A DNA stretch of 64,000 bases. Source: Zwartia hollandica. Its GTDB lineage: Bacteria > Pseudomonadota > Gammaproteobacteria > Burkholderiales > Burkholderiaceae_B. Location: the NCBI RefSeq assembly GCF_019923725.1, contig NZ_JAHXRI010000006.1, positions 248,001 through 312,000 of the forward strand. The letters run 5' to 3'. Both the position numbers and the translations under genes were made by a program. The stretch's first letter is position 1; every line of letters begins with the position of its first letter. The notes under the pieces were generated by a model. The model saw nothing but the letters and a program-made list of their open reading frames with translations. It ran no database searches and was not told the origin of the DNA. Shown here piece by piece: positions 43,867 to 52,909 of the stretch.

Positions 43867-44658
43867 TTACTGTCTTTGCAGCGCTTCGATCTCCTCAGGC
43901 TCAAAGCCTGCGGCCATCCGCGCTTGCACATTGAAGGGCCCTTTAAGCTTTGGGGCACGATAGGTTAAAGCTAGCTCAGCGTAATGCGCAACCGGATCAA
44001 CGCCCCGCTGCGTACACAGCCACCGATACCAATAGTTTCCAATCGCAACATGCCCAATTTCTTCGCGCAAAATCAGGTCAACAATTTCAGCGCCCCGGCG
44101 GTCACCGCCACTTGCGAGCTTGTGTCTGACAGCGGGCGATGCATCGAGTCCACGCGCCTCAAGCGTGCGCGGCACAAGCGCCAGACGTGCCAGTATGTCC
44201 TCTTGTGTCCGCTCTGCCATTTCCCATAGCCCATCATGTGCAGGGAAGTCGCCATAGCAATAGCCTAAGCCGGCCAAATGCTCCGACAACAATCGATAAT
44301 GCTCCGCCTCTTCACGTGCAACACCCATCCAGTCGCGGTAGAACTTTTCAGGCATGCCAGAAAATCGCCATACAACATCCAAGGCGAGGTTAATCGCATT
44401 GAACTCAATGTGTGCCAAGGCGTGGATCAGCACGGCGCGACCCTCCAGCGTATGCACGCTGCGCGACAACAATCCTGCCGGCGGCACAAAATCCAGGGCA
44501 GGGCGTCCGGGGAGGGACGTAGTTGGCCCGCTATTCCCTCTGAGGTCGACCTCAAGGTCAATAGGTGCGCAAGCGTCAGCCCGTGCAATCCACGCTGCTT
44601 TTGCGTCCCAAGACCTTTCCTGTAGCGCAGCGAGCGCAATTTGTCTTATTTCGTTCAC
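43867..44658 (-). CDS. Ferritin-like DUF455 protein
   Basis: A 263-residue helical protein. Glu/His motifs arranged as in a di-iron four-helix bundle appear in IHALAHIEFNAINLALDV, AREEAEHYRLLSEHL and REEIGHVAIGNYWYRWL. The function of DUF455 is not established; related di-iron bundles include hydroxylases acting on tRNA, but nothing here proves such a role. It is divergent from the DUF3429 gene. Confidence 0.85.
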   Translation of the reverse strand: MNEIRQIALAALQERSWDAKAAWIARADACAPIDLEVDLRGNSGPTTSLPGRPALDFVPPAGLLSRSVHTLEGRAVLIHALAHIEFNAINLALDVVWRFSGMPEKFYRDWMGVAREEAEHYRLLSEHLAGLGYCYGDFPAHDGLWEMAERTQEDILARLALVPRTLEARGLDASPAVRHKLASGGDRRGAEIVDLILREEIGHVAIGNYWYRWLCTQRGVDPVAHYAELALTYRAPKLKGPFNVQARMAAGFEPEEIEALQRQ

Positions 44659-44702
44659 GATTAATGGTTCTGTGATTCTTTGCGCTTGGTAATATTGTGA
44701 TT

Positions 44703-45182
44703 ATGTCTGATCTACTCTCATCCGCAAACAGGCCCCTCCCTACCCGCATTCCCCGGGCCGCACTATTGCCAGGCTTGCTTGGGCTCACACCCTTTTGGGC
44801 TTTGGCGTTGTCTACGCTCGCTGGAACCGGGATAGATCCGCTGCTCGCACTCACTGCACTGATCATGTACGGCGCGATTATCTTAAGTTTTGTCGGTGCG
44901 TTGTGGTGGGGCCTAGCCATTCACGCCCCAGCAAACGCTCCGCGCGACACCCTTTTTGTCTGGAGCGTCATTCCAGCGCTGATTGGTTGGTTCGCAACCC
45001 TTGCGCTGCCTGACGTTGGATTGAGAATGCTGATGGCTGGTTTAGCACTGCAATGGGTGTTAGATGGGATGCTTATGCGCAAAGTGCCAGAGCTGATCCC
45101 CAGCTGGATGTTTCGCTTGCGCACCATGCTCACGTTCGGCGCACTTGGTGCCTTAGGCTTAGCGTGGTGGCAACTCGTTTAA
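44703..45182 (+). CDS. DUF3429 membrane protein
   Basis: A 159-residue protein with five likely membrane helices, including ALLPGLLGLTPFWALALST, ALIMYGAIILSFVGALWWGLAI and LFVWSVIPALIGWFATLAL. The LIMYGAIILSFVGALWWG segment is typical of DUF3429 (YgdD-like) proteins of unknown role. ATG 44703 is preferred to GTG 44697. It faces the SET-domain gene, whose stop is 25 bases away. Confidence 0.82.
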   Translation: MSDLLSSANRPLPTRIPRAALLPGLLGLTPFWALALSTLAGTGIDPLLALTALIMYGAIILSFVGALWWGLAIHAPANAPRDTLFVWSVIPALIGWFATLALPDVGLRMLMAGLALQWVLDGMLMRKVPELIPSWMFRLRTMLTFGALGALGLAWWQLV

Positions 45183-45207
45183 GCCATTGTTTGGCTGTTC
45201 AGGCGAC

Positions 45208-45705
45208 TTAGGCTTTTTTCTTGGCCTTCTTGGCCTTTTTTTCTGGGATACCTAACATTGTTCCACGGCAACTTGCCGCGCCACACCGGCATTCGTACTG
45301 CATCTTCAGCTTTTTGGTGAGCTTCTCGTCATCAATAACCAAGCCATAATCGTAGTTCAGCTCTTCACCGCGCTTAATGTCTCGCTTAGCAACGATATGC
45401 ACGCGCTTGCCACCCTTGCCCTCGCTGCTCTCGCAGTTTGGCTCACAGGCGTGATTAATCCACCGCGCGTCATTACCATGATCATCACCGTCGATGATCT
45501 TGCCAGAGCTTAAGGAAAAGAAAAACGTATGGAATGGATCATCTGGGTTGGTTGGATGCCTACGATCAGCTTCCTTACTACTGATGGTTTTGCCACCATA
45601 CTCAATGATGCGCGTACCTTCTGGGATGTTGCGCGCTGCAAATACACCGTTGCCGTGCACCTTGGAAAGTCGAACAATATGCCAAGGTTTCTCTGCTGTT
45701 GTCAT
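45208..45705 (-). CDS. SET-domain protein lysine methyltransferase
   Basis: A 165-residue protein with a complete SET domain: KVHGNGVFAARNIPEGTRIIEY at the start, the pseudoknot NDARWINHACEPNC, then GEELNYDYG and the post-SET cysteines in YECRCGAASCRG. SET enzymes move methyl groups from S-adenosylmethionine to lysine. The tail KKAKKAKKKA is a possible automethylation or nucleic-acid-binding segment. It follows panB and topB in one run of minus-strand genes with an 18-base gap to panB. The target protein is unknown. Confidence 0.9.
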   Translation of the reverse strand: MTTAEKPWHIVRLSKVHGNGVFAARNIPEGTRIIEYGGKTISSKEADRRHPTNPDDPFHTFFFSLSSGKIIDGDDHGNDARWINHACEPNCESSEGKGGKRVHIVAKRDIKRGEELNYDYGLVIDDEKLTKKLKMQYECRCGAASCRGTMLGIPEKKAKKAKKKA

Positions 45706-45723
45706 GGGTGACGCTTCTTAAAA

Positions 45724-46545
45724 TCAGGTGCTTTTCACACCAAAACAATGTTGAGGCTCAGGGAACGCTCCACTGCGCACATCTTCGGCATATTGCTCAA
45801 CCGCCTTGCGCATCATTGTATCGAGATCGGCATACCGTTTGACAAATTTCGGCACGCGCTCGCCACTTAATCCCAGAATATCTTCTGTTACCAAAATTTG
45901 GCCATCGCACGCGGGCGAAGCGCCGATACCAATCGTCGGGATGGAAACTTGCGCAGTGATCTCCGCGGCTAACGCCTCCTGCACACCCTCAAGCACGACA
46001 CCAAAGGCACCAGCACGTTGGACCGCATGGGCATCCGCACGAATACGCGCCGCCTCTTCCGGAGACTTACCTTGCGACAAATAACCACCCATCGTATTCA
46101 CATACTGCGGCATCAAGCCAATATGCGCCAACACAGGAATCCCCCTGGAGGATAGATATTGAATCGTTTCGGCCATAATTGCCCCGCCCTCAAGCTTGAC
46201 TGCGTCGGCCCCTTGGCTCAACAGATAGCCAGCACTACGAAAGGCTTGCGCAAGAGACTCCTGATAGCTACCGAAGGGGAGGTCCGCGACGATGCATGCA
46301 CGTTGCGTTGACCGCGCGACGGCAGCCGTGTGCTGCGCAATCGTCTCTAAAGAAATCGACAGCGTATTCGGCAGTCCATACGCCACCATTGCGGTGGAGT
46401 CGCCAATCAAAACAAAGTCGACATGCGGGTCGATCGCACGCGCCACTGGGGCACTATGCGCAGTCAGCGCGACAATTTTGCGCTGACGTTTGCACGCCAT
46501 CAACTGCGGGATGGTGACCCGCTTAACTACCGCCTGCACGCTCAT
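45724..46545 (-). CDS. panB: 3-methyl-2-oxobutanoate hydroxymethyltransferase
   Basis: PanB makes ketopantoate, the first step of pantothenate synthesis. The 273-residue length is typical. The TIM-barrel motifs VDFVLIGDSTAMVAYG (metal Asp), ADLPFGSY, VKLEGG and GIPVLAHIGLMPQYVNTMGGY are conserved, and IPTIGIGASPACDGQILV closes the active site. It lies nine bases after topB and 18 before the SET gene. No panC follows, so the pathway genes are split. Confidence 0.95.
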   Translation of the reverse strand: MSVQAVVKRVTIPQLMACKRQRKIVALTAHSAPVARAIDPHVDFVLIGDSTAMVAYGLPNTLSISLETIAQHTAAVARSTQRACIVADLPFGSYQESLAQAFRSAGYLLSQGADAVKLEGGAIMAETIQYLSSRGIPVLAHIGLMPQYVNTMGGYLSQGKSPEEAARIRADAHAVQRAGAFGVVLEGVQEALAAEITAQVSIPTIGIGASPACDGQILVTEDILGLSGERVPKFVKRYADLDTMMRKAVEQYAEDVRSGAFPEPQHCFGVKST

Positions 46546-46554
46546 TAACGACCC

Positions 46555-49233
46555 TTATTCCTTCGCGGTCGTTTTGGCGGCTTTTTTTGCGACCTTCTTA
46601 ACTGCCTTCTTAGCGGCTTTCTTCACAACCGCTTTTTTCGCAGCTGTTTTTGTTGCAGTCTTCGTAGCAGTCTTAGTCACCGTTTTGGTGGTTTTCTTAG
46701 CGGGCGTCTTAGCCGCCGTCTTAGCCGCCGTCTTAGCCGCCGTCTTAGTCGCGGTTTTCGTTGCGGTTTTACGGCCTGGCTTGTCAGGGCGTGCTTCAAA
46801 CTCAAAGCTCACCTTGCCATCTGCTCCACGCGCGAGATACGCCTTGAACTTGCGGTTCGTACGGCTCGAGATAAAGCCTTCTAACAAATCCGTTTTCCCG
46901 GTCGCCAGTAACTTCACCATTTGATCGGGGCCTACTTCTTGTTGCAGAATCACTTTGCCAGAACGGAAATCGCAACTGCGCTCCGGCCCAACCGATTTCT
47001 CGCAGATGTAACTCATACCATGCTCGTAAACCGGTGCTGTGCACTTCGGGCACGGCCCAAGTGCTGTGCGGCCAGAAAAGTCTACCGGCTCATTCGATTC
47101 TTCATCACGCTGACCAAAATCAAACTCGAGCTTTGAGTCGGGATCGAGCTTCAAAATGGCAGCAAAAGGGCGACCCATTTTGCTGATGAAGCCCTGCAGC
47201 GGACCAATATGCTTATCAGTGATGAGTGTCTCAACCTCAGAGGGCTCAAAGGTGCGTCCGCCAGGATGCTTACCAATCGAAAAGTCACATTTTGTACATG
47301 CGTAACGGCGATAGTTTTCTTTTACCTCTGCTCCGCATTTCGGGCAAGGCGTATGCAAACTCACATAATCACCCGGCACCGTGTCACGGTCATATTCCTT
47401 TGCGCGCTTCACAATGATTTGAGTCATCTGGGCAATTTCTTGCATGAAGGCCAGGCGCTCAAGCTCACCCTGTTCGATTTGCTTGAGCTTATGCTCCCAT
47501 TCACCGGTGAGCTCGGGCGAGGTCAATTCTTTAACATCCAAACCATTAAGCAGCGTCATCAATTGACGTGCCTTCGCCGTCGGCACCAAGTCGCGACCCT
47601 CACGACGCAAGTAGTTCTCATTGAGCAGACCTTCAATGATCGACGCGCGAGTGGCCGGAGTACCCAGACCACGCTCCGACATTGCTTGCGCGAACTCATC
47701 ATCGTCTACGAGCTTGCCCGCGCCTTCCATTGCGGACAGCAACGTACCTTCGTTGTAGCGTGCCGGCGGCTTAGTCACTAACGCAACCGTCTCGACCTCT
47801 TCCGTACGAACTTTCTCGCCTTCGGCTACCGCAACCAGTGTGGCGTCTTCGCCCTGTACCTCGCGGCCCCACACGGCCAACCAGCCGGGGGACACCAGGA
47901 CCTTGCCCTCGGACTTGAACTGATGTGACTGCACGATGGTTGTGCGCGTGGTTAGACGGAATTCAGCCGCTGGGAAAAAGATTGCCAGAAAACGTTTAAC
48001 GACTAAGTCATAGAGCTTGGCTTCTGCTTCGCTTAGCTCTTTCGGGATCTGCAAGGTCGGAATGATCGCGAAGTGATCAGACACTTTCTTGTTATCGAAG
48101 ATGCGCTTATTCGGCTTTACCCAACCGTTCTTCGTAATGGTAGCGGCATGGGGCGCTAAGGCCCTGCTTACGCCACTACCCTCAGCCAGCGCGTCCATCG
48201 TTCCTTTCACCGTATTGATGTAATCCTCTGGCAGATGCTTTGAGTCTGTTCGTGGATACGTCAACGCCTTATGGCGCTCGTAAAGACTTTGCGCGAGTGA
48301 CAAGGTCGTCTTCGCTGAAAAGCCAAACCGTCCGTTGGCCTCACGTTGCAAGGAGGTCAAGTCAAATAATGCGGGAGCAGCTTCCGTTTTAGGCTTTGCG
48401 ACTTCATTAACAATGCCCGGCTGGTCACGGCATGCTGCAACGACACTCTTTGCTGCCGCCTCGGCCCACAAGCGCGATTCGTGTTGCGCGGGATCCTCTG
48501 GATTCTTTTTGAAGCTTGGATCAAACCAACGGCCTTCATACAAGCCGCCAGCGGCAACAAACGTCGCGCGCACTTCCCAATAGTTGCGCGGCTCAAAGCG
48601 ACGGATTTTTTCTTCCCGCTCAAACACAATGGCCAACGTCGGAGTCTGGACACGCCCAACCGGCGTCTTGAAGAAGCCGCCATCTTTGCTATTAAACGCT
48701 GTCATGGCGCGTGTGCCATTAATGCCGACCAGCCAATCTGCCTCGGCGCGCGACCTCGCTGCAGCCTCCAGCGGTTTCATCGTTTCGTCTGATCGTAAAT
48801 GCGTGAACGCCTCACGAATCGCGTCTTGCGTCATGGATTGCAACCATAAGCGCTGTACCGGCTTTTTTTGCGACGCATACTGTTCGATGTAGCGAAAAAT
48901 TAGCTCACCCTCACGACCGGCGTCACATGCATTGATCAGTGCTGAAACGTCCTTGCGCTTAATCAGTCGCACCAACATCTTGAGGCGCTCGGCAGATTTC
49001 TTGTCGCTGGGTCCAAGCTCAAACTGGGGGGGAATCACTGGCAGATGCGTGAAGCTCCACTTTCCCTTGACCGGATCATTTGGCGCCACCAAGCTCAACA
49101 GGTGCCCAACGCTCGACGACAGCACGTACTTATCGTTCTCGAAGTAGTCGCCCTCGCGCGTGAAACCGCCTAGCGCCCTCGAAATATCAAGGGCGACCGA
49201 GGGTTTCTCAGCAATTATTAGTGTCTTAGTCAT
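46555..49233 (-). CDS. topB: DNA topoisomerase III with histone-like tail
   Basis: A type IA topoisomerase of 892 residues that resolves single-stranded links. The TOPRIM domain begins MTKTLIIAEKPSVALDISRALGG and holds INACDAGREGELIFRYI; the active-site Tyr is in ALTYPRTDSKHLP. Zinc-finger-like pairs follow at CPKCGAEVKENYRRYACTKC and CPKCTAPV. The last 75 residues are a Lys/Ala/Thr tail with repeated KTA and KKA units, like histone H1-type proteins. ATG 49233 is chosen over an upstream in-frame ATG at 49257. Confidence 0.94.
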   Translation of the reverse strand: MTKTLIIAEKPSVALDISRALGGFTREGDYFENDKYVLSSSVGHLLSLVAPNDPVKGKWSFTHLPVIPPQFELGPSDKKSAERLKMLVRLIKRKDVSALINACDAGREGELIFRYIEQYASQKKPVQRLWLQSMTQDAIREAFTHLRSDETMKPLEAAARSRAEADWLVGINGTRAMTAFNSKDGGFFKTPVGRVQTPTLAIVFEREEKIRRFEPRNYWEVRATFVAAGGLYEGRWFDPSFKKNPEDPAQHESRLWAEAAAKSVVAACRDQPGIVNEVAKPKTEAAPALFDLTSLQREANGRFGFSAKTTLSLAQSLYERHKALTYPRTDSKHLPEDYINTVKGTMDALAEGSGVSRALAPHAATITKNGWVKPNKRIFDNKKVSDHFAIIPTLQIPKELSEAEAKLYDLVVKRFLAIFFPAAEFRLTTRTTIVQSHQFKSEGKVLVSPGWLAVWGREVQGEDATLVAVAEGEKVRTEEVETVALVTKPPARYNEGTLLSAMEGAGKLVDDDEFAQAMSERGLGTPATRASIIEGLLNENYLRREGRDLVPTAKARQLMTLLNGLDVKELTSPELTGEWEHKLKQIEQGELERLAFMQEIAQMTQIIVKRAKEYDRDTVPGDYVSLHTPCPKCGAEVKENYRRYACTKCDFSIGKHPGGRTFEPSEVETLITDKHIGPLQGFISKMGRPFAAILKLDPDSKLEFDFGQRDEESNEPVDFSGRTALGPCPKCTAPVYEHGMSYICEKSVGPERSCDFRSGKVILQQEVGPDQMVKLLATGKTDLLEGFISSRTNRKFKAYLARGADGKVSFEFEARPDKPGRKTATKTATKTAAKTAAKTAAKTPAKKTTKTVTKTATKTATKTAAKKAVVKKAAKKAVKKVAKKAAKTTAKE
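46704..46750 (-). repeat. 12-bp tandem repeat in the topB tail
   Basis: The unit CTTAGCCGCCGT occurs about three times in tandem with partial flanking copies, encoding repeated AKTA on the minus strand. Slippage here could change the length of the tail without shifting frame, since the unit is four codons long. Confidence 0.75.
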
Positions 49234-49293
49234 TCTTATCCATTCTGACCCGCACACACAAAACTGGTGGTCGGATCAATGCGTTAATTCAAG

Positions 49294-50223
49294 CTAGCGC
49301 GGATCATACGGGCGCTGGTGATTGCCGTGCAAGTTAGCACGACTCGGCTCTTGCGCCCAAACAGACATGGCGGTAGACCAAAATGTCTCTATCTTATTAG
49401 CAGCGACTCTTTCAAACCCCAAGTCTACCCATGCCTGCTGCAAGACTTCAAGTGGACGGCTCAAGTCAAGCGCCGTCGCACCATTTTGTTTTGAGAGCTT
49501 CTGGCCTTGTTGATCCATCACCAGAGGCACATGCAAAACGTTCGGTTGTGGGTACCCAAACAGCTCCCGAAGCATGTTTTGTCTTGCGGTGCTTGTAAGT
49601 AAGTCTTCACCTCTTACTATATCCGTAATCTGTTGTGCCGCGTCGTCAACCACCACGGCGAGCTGATACGCCCAGATGCCGTCTGCACGCTTGATGACAA
49701 AGTCACCCACCGCGCGCGCGACCTCTTGCTCTTTCCAGCCTTGCCAGCGGTCTTCAAACCGATAGAGCCCCTCAGGTACTCGCACTCGCCAAGAAAGCGC
49801 CTGACGGCCTGCTGGTAGCCCCAAACGACAAGTTCCAGGGTAGGGACGCTCTCCATTTGGACGCATTGACGCCTCTTGAACAGCAGAGTCCGCAATTTCC
49901 CGACGCGTGCACCCACAAGGATAAACGCGATTTAGCGAAAGAAGCGTGTCAAAAGCAGACTGATAGGCATGTATTCGACGAGATTGAAAGACGATGTCGT
50001 CATCCCAATCCATTCCCAGTGCCTGCAGCTGACCTAAAATCGTCTCGACGGCTCCGGGCGCATTACGAGGCGTGTCTAAATCCTCAATGCGCAATAGCCA
50101 TTTTCCGCCCTTGGCGCGGGCATCGACAAAACTTGCTACGGCGGCCACAGCCGACCCCGCATGCAGGGGCCCGCTCGGGCTAGGGGCAAACCGACCACAA
50201 TAAGACGAGGACACCGAAGACAA
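49294..50223 (-). CDS. gluQ: Glutamyl-Q tRNA(Asp) synthetase
   Basis: A 309-residue GltX paralogue lacking the anticodon-binding domain; it attaches glutamate to queuosine in tRNA-Asp. The HIGH-like motif is [20 protein letters not shown], the KMSKS-like motif is [13 protein letters not shown], and the zinc cysteines are in [10 protein letters not shown] and YPGTCRLG. The smg gene ends eight bases before its start. Confidence 0.94.
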   Translation of the reverse strand: MSSVSSSYCGRFAPSPSGPLHAGSAVAAVASFVDARAKGGKWLLRIEDLDTPRNAPGAVETILGQLQALGMDWDDDIVFQSRRIHAYQSAFDTLLSLNRVYPCGCTRREIADSAVQEASMRPNGERPYPGTCRLGLPAGRQALSWRVRVPEGLYRFEDRWQGWKEQEVARAVGDFVIKRADGIWAYQLAVVVDDAAQQITDIVRGEDLLTSTARQNMLRELFGYPQPNVLHVPLVMDQQGQKLSKQNGATALDLSRPLEVLQQAWVDLGFERVAANKIETFWSTAMSVWAQEPSRANLHGNHQRPYDPR

Positions 50224-50231
50224 CGGACCTA

Positions 50232-50690
50232 TCAGTGCAACAAGCGGTCACCATCGTCACGCAGGAGCTCTTCAAGAATCAAGTGGTCGACTTCGGCCTC
50301 CTGACTCCAGAGCACCATCAAAGCGATGATTTTGATTTTTTGTAAAGACACCGGACCGTCTGTGGTCGCCATGGCGCGGTCGATCACGATTTCACGTAGC
50401 GCGGGGGATAAAGCCTCCGTCGCCTCAAGAAAGGTAATAAAACCAATTGCTGTGGCACCAAGATGCTGTTGCTCAGATTCGGCATACACACGACTGCCGT
50501 TACCCGGCGTGTGCGCAAGCTCAACGCATTGCTCGGTTGTTTCCGCTAGGCCGACGAGCCAGCCGAGCGCATCGTCAATGTCGTTGTGCTCAAACCCGGC
50601 CGCGGCGAGACGCTTGGCCAACACCTCGGCTGAAGGACAGGCCTCAGGGGTGTAGTAGTTCTCAAACAGGTAAACCAGGATATCGAACAT
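50232..50690 (-). CDS. smg: Smg (DUF494) protein
   Basis: A 152-residue acidic helical protein of the Smg/DUF494 family: [42 protein letters not shown] at the start and [11 protein letters not shown] in the second half. The molecular role is unknown. ATG 50690 is the family start; the frame extends 15 codons upstream without support. In many beta-proteobacteria smg lies between dprA and a topoisomerase gene; here it heads smg-gluQ-topB-panB-SET. Confidence 0.92.
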   Translation of the reverse strand: MFDILVYLFENYYTPEACPSAEVLAKRLAAAGFEHNDIDDALGWLVGLAETTEQCVELAHTPGNGSRVYAESEQQHLGATAIGFITFLEATEALSPALREIVIDRAMATTDGPVSLQKIKIIALMVLWSQEAEVDHLILEELLRDDGDRLLH

Positions 50691-50789
50691 AGTAGCTACG
50701 GGCTCCTGTTTTAACCGAGGCAACCATCGCCCCACGTTGTGATTCCACTTTACCCCTAAAAAACAAAAACAACAATCGCCACGGCAAAT

Positions 50790-52802
50790 TTATTTAGGTG
50801 GTCGTCGCCAGCGGACAAGTTGCGTCGCAGTCGCGGGCGCGGCCACCAGTAAGCCGGCCACTGCCGTCTGCCACCCCGGGGCAATAAACAGCAACGATGC
50901 GATTCCAAATAGCCAGCGCTCCCACCGTTGCATATTCGTCAAAAAGTACGCCGAAAACGCCGACGACAACAACACAAGACCGATCATGCACCCCACCAGC
51001 GTGATAGCAAAATCAGTCCACGTAAAGCCCTTTAACACCAGCAACAATGACGGAGAAAATACGAAGACAAAAGGCACAAGTAATTTACTGATGCCTAGCC
51101 TGAATGCCGTATTGCCCGTCTGGAATGGATCACTTCCAGCCATCCCTGCCGCGGCATACGCCGCAAGTGCTACAGGCGGCGTGAGGTCGGCAAGAATGCC
51201 AAAGTAGAAAACAAACATGTGGGCGGCTAGGGGTTGCACACCTAACTGCACAAGCGTGGGCGCAGCGACCGCGACCATGATGATGTAATTGGCAGTGGTT
51301 GGGATTCCACACCCCATCAAAATGCAAACAATCCCCGTCATTGTCAATGCTGCGATGAGTGTCAGCGTTTGCATGTTCGCCATAAAGTCTGGCAAGACCA
51401 TCATCGCAGCACCTGCGATGGCCTGGGACGCGGCAATCACAATAAACGAAACCTTAAACCCCACGCCGGTTAACGTCACGACGCCAATCACGATGCCAAC
51501 CGTACCTGCTGCGGCACCCACTGCCAATGCGTACTTAGCCCCAATCTCGAAAGCGTCATAGAGGTCGCGCCAGCGTAAACGCTGCGCGGGATTAAGCATG
51601 CCCACCACAATGCACGCCGTGATGCCAGCGAATGCTGCTAGATAAGGAGTGCGGCCACTAACCAGCACGCCAATCAAAACAAACAGCGGGATTAGCGTAG
51701 GCCAACGCTTACGAAACGACTCTTTCAGCTTTGGCATTTCCTCTTCAGTCAAGCCGCGCAGATTTTGGCGCTTTGCCTCGAAATGCACCTGCATAAACAT
51801 GCCAAAAAAATACAAGAACGCTGGGAACGTAGCGGCCAGTGCAATGTCACGATAAGGAATATTCAAAAACTCTATCATCAAGAAAGCCGCTGCGCCCATG
51901 ATCGGAGGCGTGATCTGGCCACCCGTGCTCGAGGCGGCCTCAACCGCGGCGGCAAAGTGTCGCGGATAACCGACACGAATCATTGCTGGAATTGTTAGCG
52001 ATCCCACTGTCACCGCATTCGCAATCGATGACCCAGACAACATGCCAAACATCGCGGAACCAAATACAGAAACCTTCGCCGGACCTCCTGCATAACGACC
52101 GGCTACCGCCGAGGCCACATCCAAAAACAACTGTCCCAGCCCAATTCGCGTTGCCAGAACACCAAACAGCACAAAGTGAAAGACATATGTCGCGACAACA
52201 CCGACAGCGACGCCGTAGACGCCCTGGCTCGTGAGGTACATGTGATTAACAATTTGAGGCCAGGTGTTACCAGCGTGCTTGAGTAAGCCGGGAAAGCTTT
52301 GCCCGAACATCGCGTATGCCATGAACACGATCGCAATAATAGGCAACGGCCACCCCATCGCCCGGCGCGTACCTTCGAGCAAGCCGACCATCAAGATTGT
52401 GCCCATCGCTACATCAAGTGTTGAGGGGTTACCAACCTTGAAAGCTAGTTCTTCAAAGATATATGGGATGTATAAAACCGTGAGCGCCAGGGCAAGGGCA
52501 ATGACCCAATCAAACAAAGGCACTCCGCCCGGCGCGAACCACGTCGACTTAGGCGCTCGGTTGTAGGCACTCTTATTAAAACCAAACACCAAAAAAATTA
52601 GGCTCAGCACAAACGCCAAATGCACGCCGCGATGGGTCGACTCTCGCAACAACCCAAACCCTGCCGTGTAATAGTGAAAGACCGACAAAGAGACAAGCAA
52701 CACGGAAACAATCCATGTCGCGACAGGCGTAAGTGGCCGAAAACGAATCTCGGGGTCAAATTTTTCGGTTAAGGCCTGCGCTTTCGCTTCATCGATTTGC
52801 AT
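50790..52802 (-). CDS. TRAP transporter fused permease (4TM and 12TM)
   Basis: A 670-residue integral membrane protein in which the small (DctQ-like) and large (DctM-like) TRAP subunits are fused, as is usual for TAXI-type systems. About 17 membrane segments can be traced; FGSAMFGMLSGSSIANAVTVGSLTIPAMIR and AASSTGGQITPPIMGAAAFLM are the typical large-subunit signatures. It follows its TAXI receptor after 107 bases containing a terminator-like hairpin. Transport would be sodium-driven; ligand unknown. Confidence 0.93.
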   Translation of the reverse strand: MQIDEAKAQALTEKFDPEIRFRPLTPVATWIVSVLLVSLSVFHYYTAGFGLLRESTHRGVHLAFVLSLIFLVFGFNKSAYNRAPKSTWFAPGGVPLFDWVIALALALTVLYIPYIFEELAFKVGNPSTLDVAMGTILMVGLLEGTRRAMGWPLPIIAIVFMAYAMFGQSFPGLLKHAGNTWPQIVNHMYLTSQGVYGVAVGVVATYVFHFVLFGVLATRIGLGQLFLDVASAVAGRYAGGPAKVSVFGSAMFGMLSGSSIANAVTVGSLTIPAMIRVGYPRHFAAAVEAASSTGGQITPPIMGAAAFLMIEFLNIPYRDIALAATFPAFLYFFGMFMQVHFEAKRQNLRGLTEEEMPKLKESFRKRWPTLIPLFVLIGVLVSGRTPYLAAFAGITACIVVGMLNPAQRLRWRDLYDAFEIGAKYALAVGAAAGTVGIVIGVVTLTGVGFKVSFIVIAASQAIAGAAMMVLPDFMANMQTLTLIAALTMTGIVCILMGCGIPTTANYIIMVAVAAPTLVQLGVQPLAAHMFVFYFGILADLTPPVALAAYAAAGMAGSDPFQTGNTAFRLGISKLLVPFVFVFSPSLLLVLKGFTWTDFAITLVGCMIGLVLLSSAFSAYFLTNMQRWERWLFGIASLLFIAPGWQTAVAGLLVAAPATATQLVRWRRPPK

Positions 52803-52813
52803 ACATACTCTCT

Positions 52814-52854
52814 AAAAATAAAGGGCGGTGCAGCGCTTGCGCGTTCACCGCCCT
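52814..52854 (-). terminator. Terminator-like hairpin between TAXI receptor and permease genes
   Basis: On the minus strand AGGGCGGTG and CACCGCCCT form a 9-bp stem, with an inner GCGC-AA-GCGC stem, followed by TTTATTTTT. It lies between two genes of one transport system, so it probably ends most transcripts after the receptor and lets some through to the permease. Confidence 0.75.
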
Positions 52855-52909
52855 CATGCACTAATTACTGCGTCGTTTCAGCACGTGAAGATTCTCGCGC
52901 TGCGTTAAA

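Noticed and set aside
46555-46790. Short repeats as a CRISPR-like array
   Set aside because: Repeats are 12 bp, adjacent without spacers, in frame and code for the Lys/Ala/Thr tail of TopB.
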